From NCBI GenBank assembly GCA_963702755.1, contig CAVPDZ010000004.1:355009-419008 (forward strand): a DNA stretch of 64,000 bases, given 5' to 3'. Source of the stretch: JAJPKK01 sp963702755. GTDB taxonomy: Bacteria > Pseudomonadota > Alphaproteobacteria > Rhizobiales > Xanthobacteraceae. The notes beneath the pieces are model-generated. The model was not told the origin of the DNA. It searched no databases and worked only from the letters and a program-made list of their open reading frames with translations. A program made the translations under genes and the position numbers. Each line of letters opens with the position of its first letter. Within the stretch, counting starts at the first letter, position 1. Below, piece after piece: positions 45,838 to 55,398 of this stretch.

Positions 45838-47049
45838 ATGTACCAATCCAAAAAAGTAACGTTCTCCGGCGCCGACGGACACGACCTGGCGGCGCGCCTT
45901 GATCTACCGCTGCGGCCGCGGGCGTTCGCCTTGTTCGCTCATTGTTTCACCTGCGGCAAAGATATCTTCGCCGCCGCGCGGATTGCTGAAACTCTTACCG
46001 AACGCAATATCGCCGTGCTGCGTTTCGATTTTACCGGTATTGGCAGCAGCGAGGGCGAGTTCGCCAACACCAACTTCTCCTCGAACGTCGGTGATCTCGT
46101 CGCCGCCGCAGACTTCTTGCGCACGAATTTCGCGGCGCCGTCTCTGCTGATCGGCCATAGTCTGGGTGGCGCTGCCGTGCTCGCTGCGGCACCGCGGATT
46201 CCCGAAGCGACCGGGGTCGTCACCATCGGTGCGCCGTCATCGGCCGCCCACGTGACGCGCAACTTTGGAGCTGATCTGGCCACGATCAAGGAGAAGGGAT
46301 CTGCAGAAGTCCGGCTCGGGGGACGTACCTTCACCATCAGCAAGCAATTCCTGGATGATCTCGACGAACACAATCTGCTCGCCGGTTTGCCGCGGCTGAA
46401 CAAGGCGCTGCTGGTCTTTCATGCTCCGCGCGATGAATTTGTCAGCATCGATAACGCATCCGCAATCTTCACGGCCGCCCGCCATCCCAAGAGCTTCATC
46501 TCGCTCGATACCGCAGATCATCTCATCCGGAAAAAAGATGACGCGGTCTATGTTGCCGATGTGATCTCGGCATGGGCGTCGCGATACCTACCGCAGGGCG
46601 AAGAGACGGACGTCTTGCCGCCGGGTGTGGTCGAAGTGAGCGAGACGCGCACGGGACATTTGGCGCAGCGCGTGCGCGCCGGCCGCCACGCGCTCCTCGC
46701 CGGGGAGCCAATTGCGGTGGGCGGGGATGATGCCGGGCCCGGGCCCTATGACTATCTCCTTGCTGCGCTTGGTGCCTGCACGTCGATGACCATGCGGCTT
46801 TACGCTGAGCGAAAGGGAATCGCCGTGGATAGTTTCTCCGTACGCCTGTCCCACCGTAGGGTTCACGCAGAAGACTGCGTAGACTGCGAGACCAAAGTGG
46901 GAAATATCGGAGAGATTGCGTGCGACATTTCAATTCAAGGCGACGTGCCGGAACCGGTGCGCGCGCGTCTGATGGAGATCGCCGACAAATGTCCGGTCCA
47001 TCAGACATTGACGCATGAAATCAAAATCCGCACGCATCTCGTCGATTAG
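45838..47049 (+). CDS. Bifunctional alpha/beta hydrolase-OsmC protein
   Basis: The protein has 403 residues in two domains. Residues 1-250 are an alpha/beta hydrolase with GHSLGGA as nucleophile elbow, ARFD-like HAPRDEFV acid and DTADH histidine. Residues 270-403 are an OsmC/Ohr-type domain with the redox cysteines in LGACTSMT and the later KCPVHQ. Such fusions are known and are linked with detoxifying reactive organic hydroperoxides or esters. ATG at 45838 follows GGGAGG. It faces the HpaB gene with a repeat between them. Confidence 0.9.
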   Translation: MYQSKKVTFSGADGHDLAARLDLPLRPRAFALFAHCFTCGKDIFAAARIAETLTERNIAVLRFDFTGIGSSEGEFANTNFSSNVGDLVAAADFLRTNFAAPSLLIGHSLGGAAVLAAAPRIPEATGVVTIGAPSSAAHVTRNFGADLATIKEKGSAEVRLGGRTFTISKQFLDDLDEHNLLAGLPRLNKALLVFHAPRDEFVSIDNASAIFTAARHPKSFISLDTADHLIRKKDDAVYVADVISAWASRYLPQGEETDVLPPGVVEVSETRTGHLAQRVRAGRHALLAGEPIAVGGDDAGPGPYDYLLAALGACTSMTMRLYAERKGIAVDSFSVRLSHRRVHAEDCVDCETKVGNIGEIACDISIQGDVPEPVRARLMEIADKCPVHQTLTHEIKIRTHLVD

Positions 47050-47076
47050 GCACCATCTGGGAACCAATCTTCGCTT

Positions 47077-47231
47077 CACCTCCCCCTGGAGGGGGGAGGT
47101 CGCGACTGCCCGAGGGGCAGGCGCGGGAGGGGGTGGGAGCGGCGCAACAGATGCGGCGCCCTGACTGCTCCGGCGCTGTCACCCCACCCCGGATCGCGTT
47201 CGCGATCCGACCCTCCCCCTTCAGGGGAAGG
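47077..47231. repeat. CACCTCCCCCTGGAGG...CCCTCCCC intergenic repeat (copy 2)
   Basis: Begins CACCTCCCCCTGGAGGGGGG and ends CCCTTCAGGGGAAGGG, with internal CACCCCACCCCGGA; the second copy of the element at 27384-27551. Confidence 0.75.
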
Positions 47232-47238
47232 GTGCTGG

Positions 47239-48768
47239 TTACACCGGCGGCAGAGCGAGCGCCTTGTCGACCAGCGCGGTTGCGCGCTTGTAGTCGTAGA
47301 AGCGGTTGACGTTCTGTTTGATGAGGAACGACGCGCCGCCGTAGAATTTTTCGTATTGGGCGTGGCGGTTGCCGAACTCGGTGCCGAGGAAATCCCATGC
47401 CATGCGCATGAGCGCGACCCTCTCCTTGGCCGGCGTCGTCGCCGACTGCATGTAGCGTTCGAGATCGCGGGCCATCTCCGGATTGTCGAAGTCGCGCGCC
47501 GAGGACGGCAGCGTGATCATCGCGGCGCCGGCGAGCTCGCGGATCGTCTCCAGCATCCGTCCGTTGAGCTCGGACTGCATCGACATCACCGAATAGAGCC
47601 CTGTCTGCGACGGCCACAACACGCCATCGGCATCGATCGGCGCGGTCGTCTCGTGAGAGAGCAGCATGTGCTCGACCATCGTCACGATCGCGGCGAGTTC
47701 GCCCATGGTGACCTGGACGGCCTGGTGGCCTTCGTTGCCGGTCATCTCGTTCATGCGCCGCGCGAGGCCGAGCATGAAGCGCAGCTTCACGGCATAACGG
47801 CACTGCGCCTGGTGATTGCCGTAGAGATGTGCCGGCGTCTTCCACCACTGGTCCCAGCAGATCTGCAGGTTGCGATAGATGTAGACGTTCTCCCACGGCA
47901 CGAACACGTTATCGAAGACGCAGAAGCAATCGGTCTCGTCGAACCGCGTCGAGAGCGGATAATCGAACGAGTTCATGCCCTCTTTGGCGAACGCGCGCCG
48001 GCAATAGAGTTTGAGCCCTTCGGTCGCGATCGGGATCACCACGCCGTTGGCATAGGCCTCGTCGCCCGCGCGCATCGGGTGGATGCAGGTGAGATGCAGG
48101 CTATCGGCGAACACGGCGGCGGTCGCGAGCTGCTGCGCGCCCGAGATCACGATGCCGTCGTCGCGCTCCTTGACCACGCCGGCATAAAGCGTCGGGTCCT
48201 TTTGCTGATGCGCCGGTTTGCTGCGGTCGATCTGCGGCGGCACGATCGCGTAGGTCGGGTAGAGGTGGTTGTCGCGCAGGTTCTCGTAAATCTTCAGGAC
48301 ATTGTCGGCGTACTGCTGGCCCGCCGCGCCGAACAGCGCGGGCTTTGCCGCATAGCCGGCGATGAAGCCCGCCACGTGGTCGGGCGTGCGTCCCATCAGG
48401 CCGAACGTCGTCTCCGCCCATTTCTCGGCGGCAAGGCGCTTCGCCCGCAGGTCGGCATGGCTTTTCGGAATTTGCCAGGCCCGCCACACCGGCGCGCCGG
48501 TCTTGGGCGACGGATAGGTCATGAGCTCGCGGTTCTCGGGCGCCGCCGCGACGTCAAACAGCTTCGCGACGCTTTTCGCAGCCTCGCGAAACGCCGGATG
48601 CACGGTGACGTCCCTAACGCGCTCGCCGTCGACGTAGACCGCGCGCGGCTCCTTGAGCGCGCGCAAGTAATCCTCGCCGGTCCGCAATTTCGCCTGCCGA
48701 TAAGCCGCACTCGTCCGTGCGGATGCAGCCTCCGATGTCGCGGTCGCCGGTGCAGCCTCGATAGCCAT
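47239..48768 (-). CDS. HpaB-type FADH2-dependent monooxygenase (4-hydroxyphenylacetate 3-hydroxylase family)
   Basis: The protein has 509 residues and fits the HpaB/PvcC family that hydroxylates phenols with FADH2 delivered by a separate reductase. Marks are YLRAL, VHPAFREAAKS, IVISGAQQLAT, DCFCVFDNVFVPWENVYIYRN and the C-terminal GTEFGNRHAQYEKFYGG. No partner reductase is adjacent. ATG at 48768 has AGAGGAG upstream. A MarR gene lies divergently with a palindromic operator between the two starts, so expression is probably controlled by that regulator. The substrate may be a 4-hydroxyphenyl acid; the 4-hydroxybutyryl-CoA dehydratase branch cannot be ruled out. Confidence 0.85.
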   Translation of the reverse strand: MAIEAAPATATSEAASARTSAAYRQAKLRTGEDYLRALKEPRAVYVDGERVRDVTVHPAFREAAKSVAKLFDVAAAPENRELMTYPSPKTGAPVWRAWQIPKSHADLRAKRLAAEKWAETTFGLMGRTPDHVAGFIAGYAAKPALFGAAGQQYADNVLKIYENLRDNHLYPTYAIVPPQIDRSKPAHQQKDPTLYAGVVKERDDGIVISGAQQLATAAVFADSLHLTCIHPMRAGDEAYANGVVIPIATEGLKLYCRRAFAKEGMNSFDYPLSTRFDETDCFCVFDNVFVPWENVYIYRNLQICWDQWWKTPAHLYGNHQAQCRYAVKLRFMLGLARRMNEMTGNEGHQAVQVTMGELAAIVTMVEHMLLSHETTAPIDADGVLWPSQTGLYSVMSMQSELNGRMLETIRELAGAAMITLPSSARDFDNPEMARDLERYMQSATTPAKERVALMRMAWDFLGTEFGNRHAQYEKFYGGASFLIKQNVNRFYDYKRATALVDKALALPPV

Positions 48769-48820
48769 TACGAACTCCTCTGGAGAAAGCAGCGTGCTTC
48801 CAATTTTTGCTACGAAATTT

Positions 48821-48837
48821 AGCTACATTATGTAGCT
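48821..48837. promoter_or_regulatory. Palindromic operator, probable MarR site
   Basis: AGCTACATTATGTAGCT has perfect 7-bp arms with a 3-bp centre and lies in the 124 bp between the divergent hpaB-type and marR-type genes. A looser GCTA...TAGC inversion overlaps its left side. The spacing to both starts suits repression of both genes. Confidence 0.75.
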
Positions 48838-48892
48838 TTATTGTGCTAGCGTCAACTGCGCAGGAATTGATTTTTCGGACGGTATTTTTGTC

Positions 48893-49501
48893 ATGGTGCT
48901 TCCCAACGATTCTCCGCCACCGAATGACGCCCTGATGGACAGTCCCCGCCGCAAGACGCGAAGGGCCTTCGCGCCGCCGCCCACGATCTCGTTCCCGGAA
49001 CTCATGACCGACGGCAGCGACCTCGCCTTTCGCCAGTCGCTCTATCTCATGGTCCTCGCGTTCGCGCGGCTCGAGAGTTGTCGCGAGGCGTTCGGCCGCG
49101 CGCTCGGGCTCACCGGATCGCAGTTCGCGGTGCTGATCGGCACGGCCTATCGCCAGGGCGAGACCGGCGTCTCGATCCGCGCCCTCGCCGAGCACGTTCA
49201 GCTCGCTTCGACCCATGTCACGACCGAGGTCGGGCGGCTCATCACGAAAGGGCTGCTCACGAAGTCGCCCAACCGGGAGGATCGCCGCAGCGTACTGGTG
49301 CGGCTGACGCCGCGGGGCGAAGACGCAATCAACGAGGTCGCGCCCTTCGTCCGGCGGGTCAACGACCGGCTGTTCGCCGGTATTTCGCGGCGCGATTTCG
49401 ATATGGTATCGGCGTTTCTGAGTACCTTCGCGGCCAACAGCGAGGATGCGCTCGACGAAATTCGACGCACCGAACGACGACGTGCTGCCGGCCCATCCTG
49501 A
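48893..49501 (+). CDS. MarR family transcriptional regulator
   Basis: The protein has 202 residues. After a Pro-rich N-terminal extension (about 1-45) comes a winged-helix domain: LTGSQFAVLIGTAYR, the recognition helix LASTHVTTEVGRLITKGLL and the wing NREDRRSVLVRLTPRG, all at their normal distances. It would bind the palindrome at 48821 as a dimer and release it on binding a phenolic ligand, as MarR relatives do. It is transcribed away from the HpaB-type gene. Confidence 0.9.
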   Translation: MVLPNDSPPPNDALMDSPRRKTRRAFAPPPTISFPELMTDGSDLAFRQSLYLMVLAFARLESCREAFGRALGLTGSQFAVLIGTAYRQGETGVSIRALAEHVQLASTHVTTEVGRLITKGLLTKSPNREDRRSVLVRLTPRGEDAINEVAPFVRRVNDRLFAGISRRDFDMVSAFLSTFAANSEDALDEIRRTERRRAAGPS

Positions 49502-49769
49502 ATCTTCGCGGCCGTTGTTGATCATGTGCCGCGACACGCGGCGATGCCATTCGCATCCGTCGAAAATTAATGTAATATTTCCACTGCGAGCTGCCGATCG
49601 GACGTGCCGACGTTTCGTGAATTGAGGGCAGCGCCGGCGCTTGCGATCGGTGTCGTTGGTCGTCCGCGGAGAGCGGTACCAAAGGTTTTATTGTTTGCGT
49701 TGTTTCGCCGATGTCCTGTTCGGACACGGCGGTTTGCTGACGATAAAAAAGATCCAGGGGAGGTGCGCC

Positions 49770-50687
49770 GTGCTTTTCCGAGAACGGATCCGTGTCATTG
49801 CGTCGGCTGGCGCCTTCATTGCGGCCGTCATCCTGACGATCATCGGTGCCGCTCAGGCGGCGGATGGGCCGAAATACCCCGACTGGAAGGGCGCCTGGGA
49901 GCGGTTCATCCCGCCGAATCCCGTGCTCGACAAAGGAAACAGCATCCTGACGGCGGGCGGCCAGCCTTCGTTCGACCAGGCGAGGCCGTGGGGGCGCGGA
50001 CAGCAAGCGCCGCTGACGCCCGAGTATCAAAAGGTGTTCGAAGACAGCATGGCGGACCAGGCCAAGGGCGGCGAGGGCAACTTCTTCGATCATGCCGTCC
50101 GCTGCATGCCCGGCGGTATGCCGATCATGACAATCGCCTTCACGCCGCTGGAATTCGTCGTGACGCCGGAAACAACCTACGTCTTGACCGGCAACACCGA
50201 GCCCAATCGACGCATTTACACTGACGGACGCGACTGGCCCACGGACCTCGATCCGACTTATGCGGGTTACTCCATCGGCCGCTGGATCGATGAGGACGGC
50301 GACGGCGTCTATGACGTGCTGGAAATCGAAACGCGCGGCCCGTTCAAGGGTCCCCGCGCCTACGACGCGACGGGCCTGCCGCTGCATTTCGACAATCAAT
50401 CGATCTTCAGGGAACGAATTTTCCGCGACCGGAGCAACCCTGCCCTTCTTCACGACGAAGTCACCGTGATCGACCACGCCCTGACGCGGCCGTGGACGGT
50501 GGACAAGAAATACACCCGCAATCCCAATCCGCGTCCGCGCTGGACCGAGAGCGCCTGCATCGAAACCAACTCGATGGTCGCGATCGGCCGCGAAAGCTTT
50601 TTCATGAGCGGCGACGGCATGCTCATGCCGGTCCGCAAGAACCAGGCGCCGCCGGACCTGCGTTATTTCAAGCAATGGACGAAGTGA
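49770..50687 (+). CDS. Uncharacterised secreted protein, DGRxWP family (copy 1)
   Basis: The protein has 305 residues with a signal peptide ending GAAQAAD. It shares with the genes at 53279 and 54182 the pattern W-P, PLTPEYQ, CMPGGMP, PLEFVVTPETTY, RRIYTDGRDWP, PTYAGYSIGRWIDEDGDG, KGPRAYDATGLPLH, NQSIFRERIF, LLHDEVTVIDHALTRPWTV and a final PPDLRYFK. The family is seen often in soil bacteria but has no assigned role. The DEDGDG segment resembles a calcium-binding loop. The start is a GTG at 49770 with GGGAGG upstream, and the leader begins there. It is likely periplasmic. Confidence 0.8.
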   Translation: MLFRERIRVIASAGAFIAAVILTIIGAAQAADGPKYPDWKGAWERFIPPNPVLDKGNSILTAGGQPSFDQARPWGRGQQAPLTPEYQKVFEDSMADQAKGGEGNFFDHAVRCMPGGMPIMTIAFTPLEFVVTPETTYVLTGNTEPNRRIYTDGRDWPTDLDPTYAGYSIGRWIDEDGDGVYDVLEIETRGPFKGPRAYDATGLPLHFDNQSIFRERIFRDRSNPALLHDEVTVIDHALTRPWTVDKKYTRNPNPRPRWTESACIETNSMVAIGRESFFMSGDGMLMPVRKNQAPPDLRYFKQWTK

Positions 50688-50798
50688 GGCGCGATCGAGG
50701 AACCGGCGAAATCGCCGACAGGCCAGGCAACGACATCAGCAGGGATTGTGAGCGTTCACGGAATCCTTCGCAGAGATAAAAATGACAGGGAGACCATC

Positions 50799-52023
50799 AT
50801 GCCCAACCAGTTCTCAGGCTCGATACTAGCGGCCACCGTTGCCGCGGCAGCTCTCGGCGCCGGCATTGCTGCGTCCGTCACACCGACATCGGCTCAGGCC
50901 CCAGCCCGCTGCTGCGACGGCCTCGGCCTCGGCGTTGAAAACGCCCTGGGGCGAACCAGATCTTCAGGGAATTTGGACCGAGGAATTCGATACGCCGCTT
51001 CAGCGCGCGCCCAAATATGCGAACCAGGAGTTCTACACGCCGGCGCAGCGGGCAGGAACTGGACAAACAGCGGGCGAGCGCATTTCGGCGACGACCCGCG
51101 GCAGGACGCGCGGGACCCGACTGACGTCGGCGGCGCCTACAACACGCGTTTTTGACGATCAAGCACGTCGGCCCGCGGACATCGATGATCGTCGATCCGC
51201 CCAATGGCCGGGTGCCGCCGCAGACACGCGGAGGCGCAACGGGCGGCTGCGGCCGATCGGGAGTTTCGCCTCGCGCTGCTGCAAGCGACCGACGCGTGCA
51301 AGAACCATGAGCCTGCGTGCGCCGGAGGCAAGTACGATCCGACGCCCTCGCCGAAATTGACAGAAACTGCCGCCGCGCTACCACAGCGGTAACTTTGCGC
51401 GTCTCAATCGCGCGGACGGTCCCGAGGACGACGGTTTGGCCGACCGCTGCCTGCATCAGCGGGCTGCCCGAGTTCGGAAGCTTGTTCGGCGGCAGCTTCC
51501 GGCGGATCGTGCAGACGCCCGGCGGCATCTCGATATTCTACGACATGAATCAAGGTCAGGGCTTTCAGCGCAACATCGTCATGGACGGGCGGCCCCATCT
51601 GCCGGCCAGCATCCGTCAATGGTATGGCGATTTGCGCGGCCACTGGGAGGGCGATACGCTCGTCATCGACGTGACGAACTTCACTCCGAAGACCGATATT
51701 TTCGGCTCGCGCGAAAACCTGCATCTCGTCGAGCGCTGGACGCGCACGGGGCCCGAGGATCGCTTGAGTACGAGGTCAAGATCGAAGATCCAACGGTGTG
51801 GACGCGGTCGTGGACCGTCAAGCAGGAGTTCGGCAGGCAAAGCGACGAGCAGAACCGGATCTACTACGAGCCCCGCTGCATCGAAGGAAATTACGGCTTG
51901 CCGGGGCTGCTGCGTGGACGGCGGGTGGAAGAACGCGCGTTCGCGGAGGGACGCGGTCCCGATCCGAGAACCAAGGACAGCGTCGGCATCGTGCTGTCGG
52001 TCGCGCAGGATCCGCTGAATTAG
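50799..52023 (+). pseudogene. Secreted family protein (GIWxxE / DGRPHLP type), broken by at least six frameshifts
   Basis: Pieces in all three frames rebuild a protein of about 400 residues. The signal peptide (PTSAQAPA) is at 50799-50905; then KTPWGEPDLQGIWTEEFDTP, VGPRTSMIVDPPNGRVPP, FRRIVQTPGGISIFYDMNQ, MDGRPHLPASIRQWYGDLRG, EGDTLVIDVTNF, SRENLHLVERWTR and EYEVKIEDPTVWTR follow. This is a widespread uncharacterised secreted family, distantly like its DGRxWP neighbours. The number of breaks is far above that in any other gene here, so true decay is more likely than simple error. Start ATG at 50799 follows AGGGAG. Confidence 0.75.
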
Positions 52024-52095
52024 CCGGAACGCAAAAGCCGATCGATCGATAAGCGGGCTCGCCCGAAGCCATCATTCGGCGCGGAGCCCGCTCGC

Positions 52096-53049
52096 TCACT
52101 TGATCGCTTGCGGATTGATGGGCGATCCGGTCCCGCCGGTAATCACGAGCGGCGGGCCGCAGAAGAAGAACTCGTAAATGCCGTCGTCGGCGCAATCCTC
52201 GGCGAGCTCCTTGAGATAGAACATCTCGCCCATGGTGAGCCCCATGGCGGGAATGACCACCCAATGCCAAGGCTGGTTCGCCTCCTTGGTCTCATTGGGC
52301 CGGACCTCGACGCCCCAGGTGTCGGAGCAGATCGCGGCGATCTCCTTGTTCTGCGACCAGTAGCAGTTCTCGAACTTCACGCCGGGGGCATCGCCGCCCG
52401 CGAACGCGCCCCACCCCTCGCGCAGACATTTCTCAAGCTGTCCCGTGCGCACGATGACGAAATCGCCGCGGCCAACCGTGACGTTCTGGGCGCGCGCGCA
52501 CGCATCAAGCTCGTCATTGGAAATGCCGTAGCCGTCCGGCAGGTGATCGACCTTCTTGAAGCGGGCGACGTCGAGCAAGACGCCGCGCCCCACCATCTTC
52601 GCCCGCGAGTGCTCGATGCCGAGCTTGCCGAGGCCGTTGCAGTCGACCAGCCGTGCGTCGTGGCCGTTGTACATCTTCTCCTCGTAGAAGATGTGGCCGA
52701 GCGAATCCCAATGGGTCGCGCATTGCACCGGCATGTTGATGGCGTCGTCGGCGTAGCGGATGTTGGGAACGACATCTTGCCGGCCGGCGACCGCATCGGT
52801 GCCGGTCGCCAACATGGTGTGGATCGGATTCCAGCGGCCGCCGAAGAGACCGGTCTGCGGGCCGTTGCGGTCGAGTGGAATGCCCAGCGCAAAGACCCTT
52901 CCGCTACGGATCAGCGAGGCCGCGTTGACGATATCCTCGGCGCGGACGTGATTGAGGGTGCCGATCTGGTCATCCTTGCCCCAGCGTCCCCAGTTCCTGA
53001 GCTTCTGCGAGGCTTCGGCGATGGCCTGTTTGCCGACCTTGATGTCCAT
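52096..53049 (-). CDS. Cyclase family protein (kynurenine formamidase-like)
   Basis: The protein has 317 residues and matches the cyclase/kynurenine formamidase fold: the metal motif HWDSLGHIFYE near residue 115 is the HxGTHxDxxxH variant, with TWGVEV and HWVVIPAMGL later. Such enzymes hydrolyse N-formylkynurenine or isatin-like amides with a divalent metal. ATG at 53049 has GGGAGG upstream. It lies between the secreted-family genes, suggesting one shared pathway, but its substrate is unknown. Confidence 0.85.
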   Translation of the reverse strand: MDIKVGKQAIAEASQKLRNWGRWGKDDQIGTLNHVRAEDIVNAASLIRSGRVFALGIPLDRNGPQTGLFGGRWNPIHTMLATGTDAVAGRQDVVPNIRYADDAINMPVQCATHWDSLGHIFYEEKMYNGHDARLVDCNGLGKLGIEHSRAKMVGRGVLLDVARFKKVDHLPDGYGISNDELDACARAQNVTVGRGDFVIVRTGQLEKCLREGWGAFAGGDAPGVKFENCYWSQNKEIAAICSDTWGVEVRPNETKEANQPWHWVVIPAMGLTMGEMFYLKELAEDCADDGIYEFFFCGPPLVITGGTGSPINPQAIK

Positions 53050-53221
53050 GGATCCTCCCGGCGAAAGAGATGCGGCGGATATTGGCGCGCCTGCGATCAA
53101 AGGTCCATCGCGCTGCGGCAGACGGCCTCACTCCTCGACGCGCACCACCGCACTTGCCGCGCCGACGATGACCGCCACCACGAGACAGCAGCGGTAGCTG
53201 CGTCGCATCTTGCGGCGCAGC

Positions 53222-53247
53222 GGCGGATTACGCTTCGCTAATCCGCC
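53222..53247. repeat. GGCGGATTA inverted repeat remnant
   Basis: A short hairpin GGCGGATTA / TAATCCGCC with a seven to eight base loop lies between the cyclase and the next secreted-family gene; the rest of this 229 bp gap is empty. Confidence 0.5.
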
Positions 53248-53278
53248 CTACGAACACATCGTGCGGCGCGCCCCGCCG

Positions 53279-54100
53279 CTACTTCGCGGTCGCCTTGAAA
53301 TACCGCAGGTCGGGCGGCGACTGACCCTTATGCGTCGGCATCAGCAGGCCGTTTGCGCCGATGAAATAATTCTCGGTGCCGATGAGCACATGCTCGTTGA
53401 GCTCCTCGCACACCTCCTCGAGCCAAGCCGGCCGCGGATCGGAATCGCGCTTGAAGGTCTTGTTCACCGTCCACGGCCCGGTCAGCGCATTGTCGATGGT
53501 CGTGATGTCGTCGTGCAGGAGATTGGGATCGTTCTTGTCGAGATAGATGCGTTCCTTGACGATGGTCTTGTTGTCGTGATGGAGCGGCAGGCCGGTGGTG
53601 TCGTAAGTGCGCGGGCCCTTCATGCCGCGGGTTTCGACCTCGAGGAGGTCATAGCGGCCGTCGCCATCGGTATCGATCCATTTGCCGATGGCATAGCCCT
53701 GAAAGCTCGGCTCGATCGGATCGGGCCAGTTGCGTCCGTCGGTATAGATGCGGCGATTGTCGTGGATGTGGCTGATGAAAATGTGGGTCGTGTCCGGCGT
53801 GATGACGATTTCCATCGGCTCGAATACGTTCATGATGCGCGGCATTCCCGGCGGCAGGCAGGCATAGGACGGCTCGTCGCCATGGCCGCCGGCCTTCTGG
53901 GCGGCGACGTTGGCGTCGAAGATCGCCTGGTATTCGGCGTTGAGCGGCGCTTTCACCGGCCCCAGCGCGAAGCGCGGAATGCCGGTACGCTCCCACTTGC
54001 CTTTGAGATTGGGATATTTCGATTCATCGAAGGCCTGCGCGGCCGACGCCGCGGCCATCAGCACCGCCGTTGCCGCGATCAGGCTCATCAAGCCTCGCAT
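53279..54100 (-). CDS. Uncharacterised secreted protein, DGRxWP family (copy 2)
   Basis: The protein has 273 residues with a signal peptide ending AQAFDE. It shows the family blocks PNLKGKWER, PLNAEYQAIF, CLPPGMPRIMN, PMEIVITPDTTH, NRRIYTDGRNWPDP, DTDGDGRYDLLEVETRG, DNKTIVKERIYLDK, ALTGPWTVNKT and PPDLRYFKA. ATG at 54100 follows GAGGAGGAA. It is followed upstream by copy 3 on the same strand at 82 bp, so the pair forms an operon. No role is known. Confidence 0.8.
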   Translation of the reverse strand: MRGLMSLIAATAVLMAAASAAQAFDESKYPNLKGKWERTGIPRFALGPVKAPLNAEYQAIFDANVAAQKAGGHGDEPSYACLPPGMPRIMNVFEPMEIVITPDTTHIFISHIHDNRRIYTDGRNWPDPIEPSFQGYAIGKWIDTDGDGRYDLLEVETRGMKGPRTYDTTGLPLHHDNKTIVKERIYLDKNDPNLLHDDITTIDNALTGPWTVNKTFKRDSDPRPAWLEEVCEELNEHVLIGTENYFIGANGLLMPTHKGQSPPDLRYFKATAK

Positions 54101-54181
54101 GATTTCCTCCTCGTGTACGGCGCGATTGCAATCGCGGCTCTCGATTTGCTCGTGACTCGCGGGGCGTGTGTCCGACCGTCG

Positions 54182-55042
54182 TCAATCACGTGGCCGGAAA
54201 TAGCGGAGATCAGGTGCCGCCTGGTTCTTCTTGGTCGGCATCAGCAGGTGATCGGCACTGAAGTAATAAGCCTCCTTGCCGATGCGGACGTGCTGGTTGC
54301 CCTCCTCGCAAATATTCTCGTGCCAGACCGGCTGCGGATTGGGATCGCGGCGGTAGGTCTTCATCACGGTCCAGGGCCGGGTCAGAGCATTGTCGATGAC
54401 CGTGATCTCGTCGTGCAGGATGTTGCGATCCGCCCGGTCGAGAAAGATGCGCTCCTTGACGATCGACTGGTTGTCCGGATGGAGCATCAGGCCGCTGTTG
54501 TCATAAGGGCGCGGCCCCTTGAAATCGCGGGTCTCGACGACGAGCACATCGAAGCGCCCGTCGCCATCCTCGTCGATCCAGCGGCCGATGGAGTAGCCCT
54601 CGAACGACGGTTCCCCTTCGGTCGGCCAATCGCGCCCGTCGGTGAAGATCCGGCGATGCGAGTCGTAGACATGGTCGATGCGGATGTGCGTAGCCTCTGG
54701 CAAAACGATGATCTCCATCGGCTCGTAGGCCGTCATCATCATCGGCATGCCGGGGACGAGGCAGGTGAAGGTGGGATAACTGCCCTGCCCGCCTTCCGCC
54801 ATGTCCTTGAGGTTCGCTTCAAAGATCGCACGATATTCTGCGGTGAGCGGCGCCTCTTGGCCGCGCGCCGGCGGCTTGCTCGGATCGAACGGTCCCGGCG
54901 AAACCGGGCGATGCCATTGTCCTCTGAGGTCAGGGTAAGCTGCATCGTCAAATGCGAGGGCAGTCGTGGTGGCGATCGACAGCGCCGCCGCAAGCGTCAC
55001 GATGCATTGGGCGAACATGCCGATCGAAATGCGGTCGGGCAT
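54182..55042 (-). CDS. Uncharacterised secreted protein, DGRxWP family (copy 3)
   Basis: The protein has 286 residues with a signal peptide ending TALAFDD. Family blocks are YPDLRGQWHRP, GQEAPLTAEYRAIFEA, CLVPGMPMMMT, PMEIIVLPEATH, RRIFTDGRDWP, IGRWIDEDGDGRFDVLVVETR, DNQSIVKERIFLDR and ALTRPWTVMKTYRR; the end is APDLRYFRPRD. ATG at 55042 follows GGAGGAG. It is the first gene of the pair with copy 2 and diverges from the amidohydrolase gene across 356 bp. Confidence 0.8.
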   Translation of the reverse strand: MPDRISIGMFAQCIVTLAAALSIATTTALAFDDAAYPDLRGQWHRPVSPGPFDPSKPPARGQEAPLTAEYRAIFEANLKDMAEGGQGSYPTFTCLVPGMPMMMTAYEPMEIIVLPEATHIRIDHVYDSHRRIFTDGRDWPTEGEPSFEGYSIGRWIDEDGDGRFDVLVVETRDFKGPRPYDNSGLMLHPDNQSIVKERIFLDRADRNILHDEITVIDNALTRPWTVMKTYRRDPNPQPVWHENICEEGNQHVRIGKEAYYFSADHLLMPTKKNQAAPDLRYFRPRD

Positions 55043-55398
55043 CAGCTCCTCCGGTTTTGTTCGATCCGATGGCCGGCGCCGTCCACGCAAGGAAGGAAAC
55101 GCCGAGCTCGAATTCGATTTTTTGTTTCAGTCAGACAGGCCGAAAAAATCTGGCGGCCACAAAGGAAAATAACGCCTGCCGATGGCAGATGCCGCAATTG
55201 ACCGGCGGGAGTTCGGCACATCCCGTCATCGCGGCATGTGTCGGCAAGAATACACACTTCGCGCGCCCATGCGAATGGGACGCGTGCATTCGATCGAAAA
55301 TTCTGCGGAAATCCTTTTGGTCGGTCAGTCGAGTGGCGTTGCTGGGGCGATGGTCTTGTCCCATCCTGCGGGCAACAATCAGATCCAGGGAGGGCGAC
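55043..55398. other. Divergent intergenic region
   Basis: These 356 bp lie between the divergent secreted-family operon and the amidohydrolase gene and should hold both promoters. No repeat copy or clear palindrome is visible. Confidence 0.45.
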
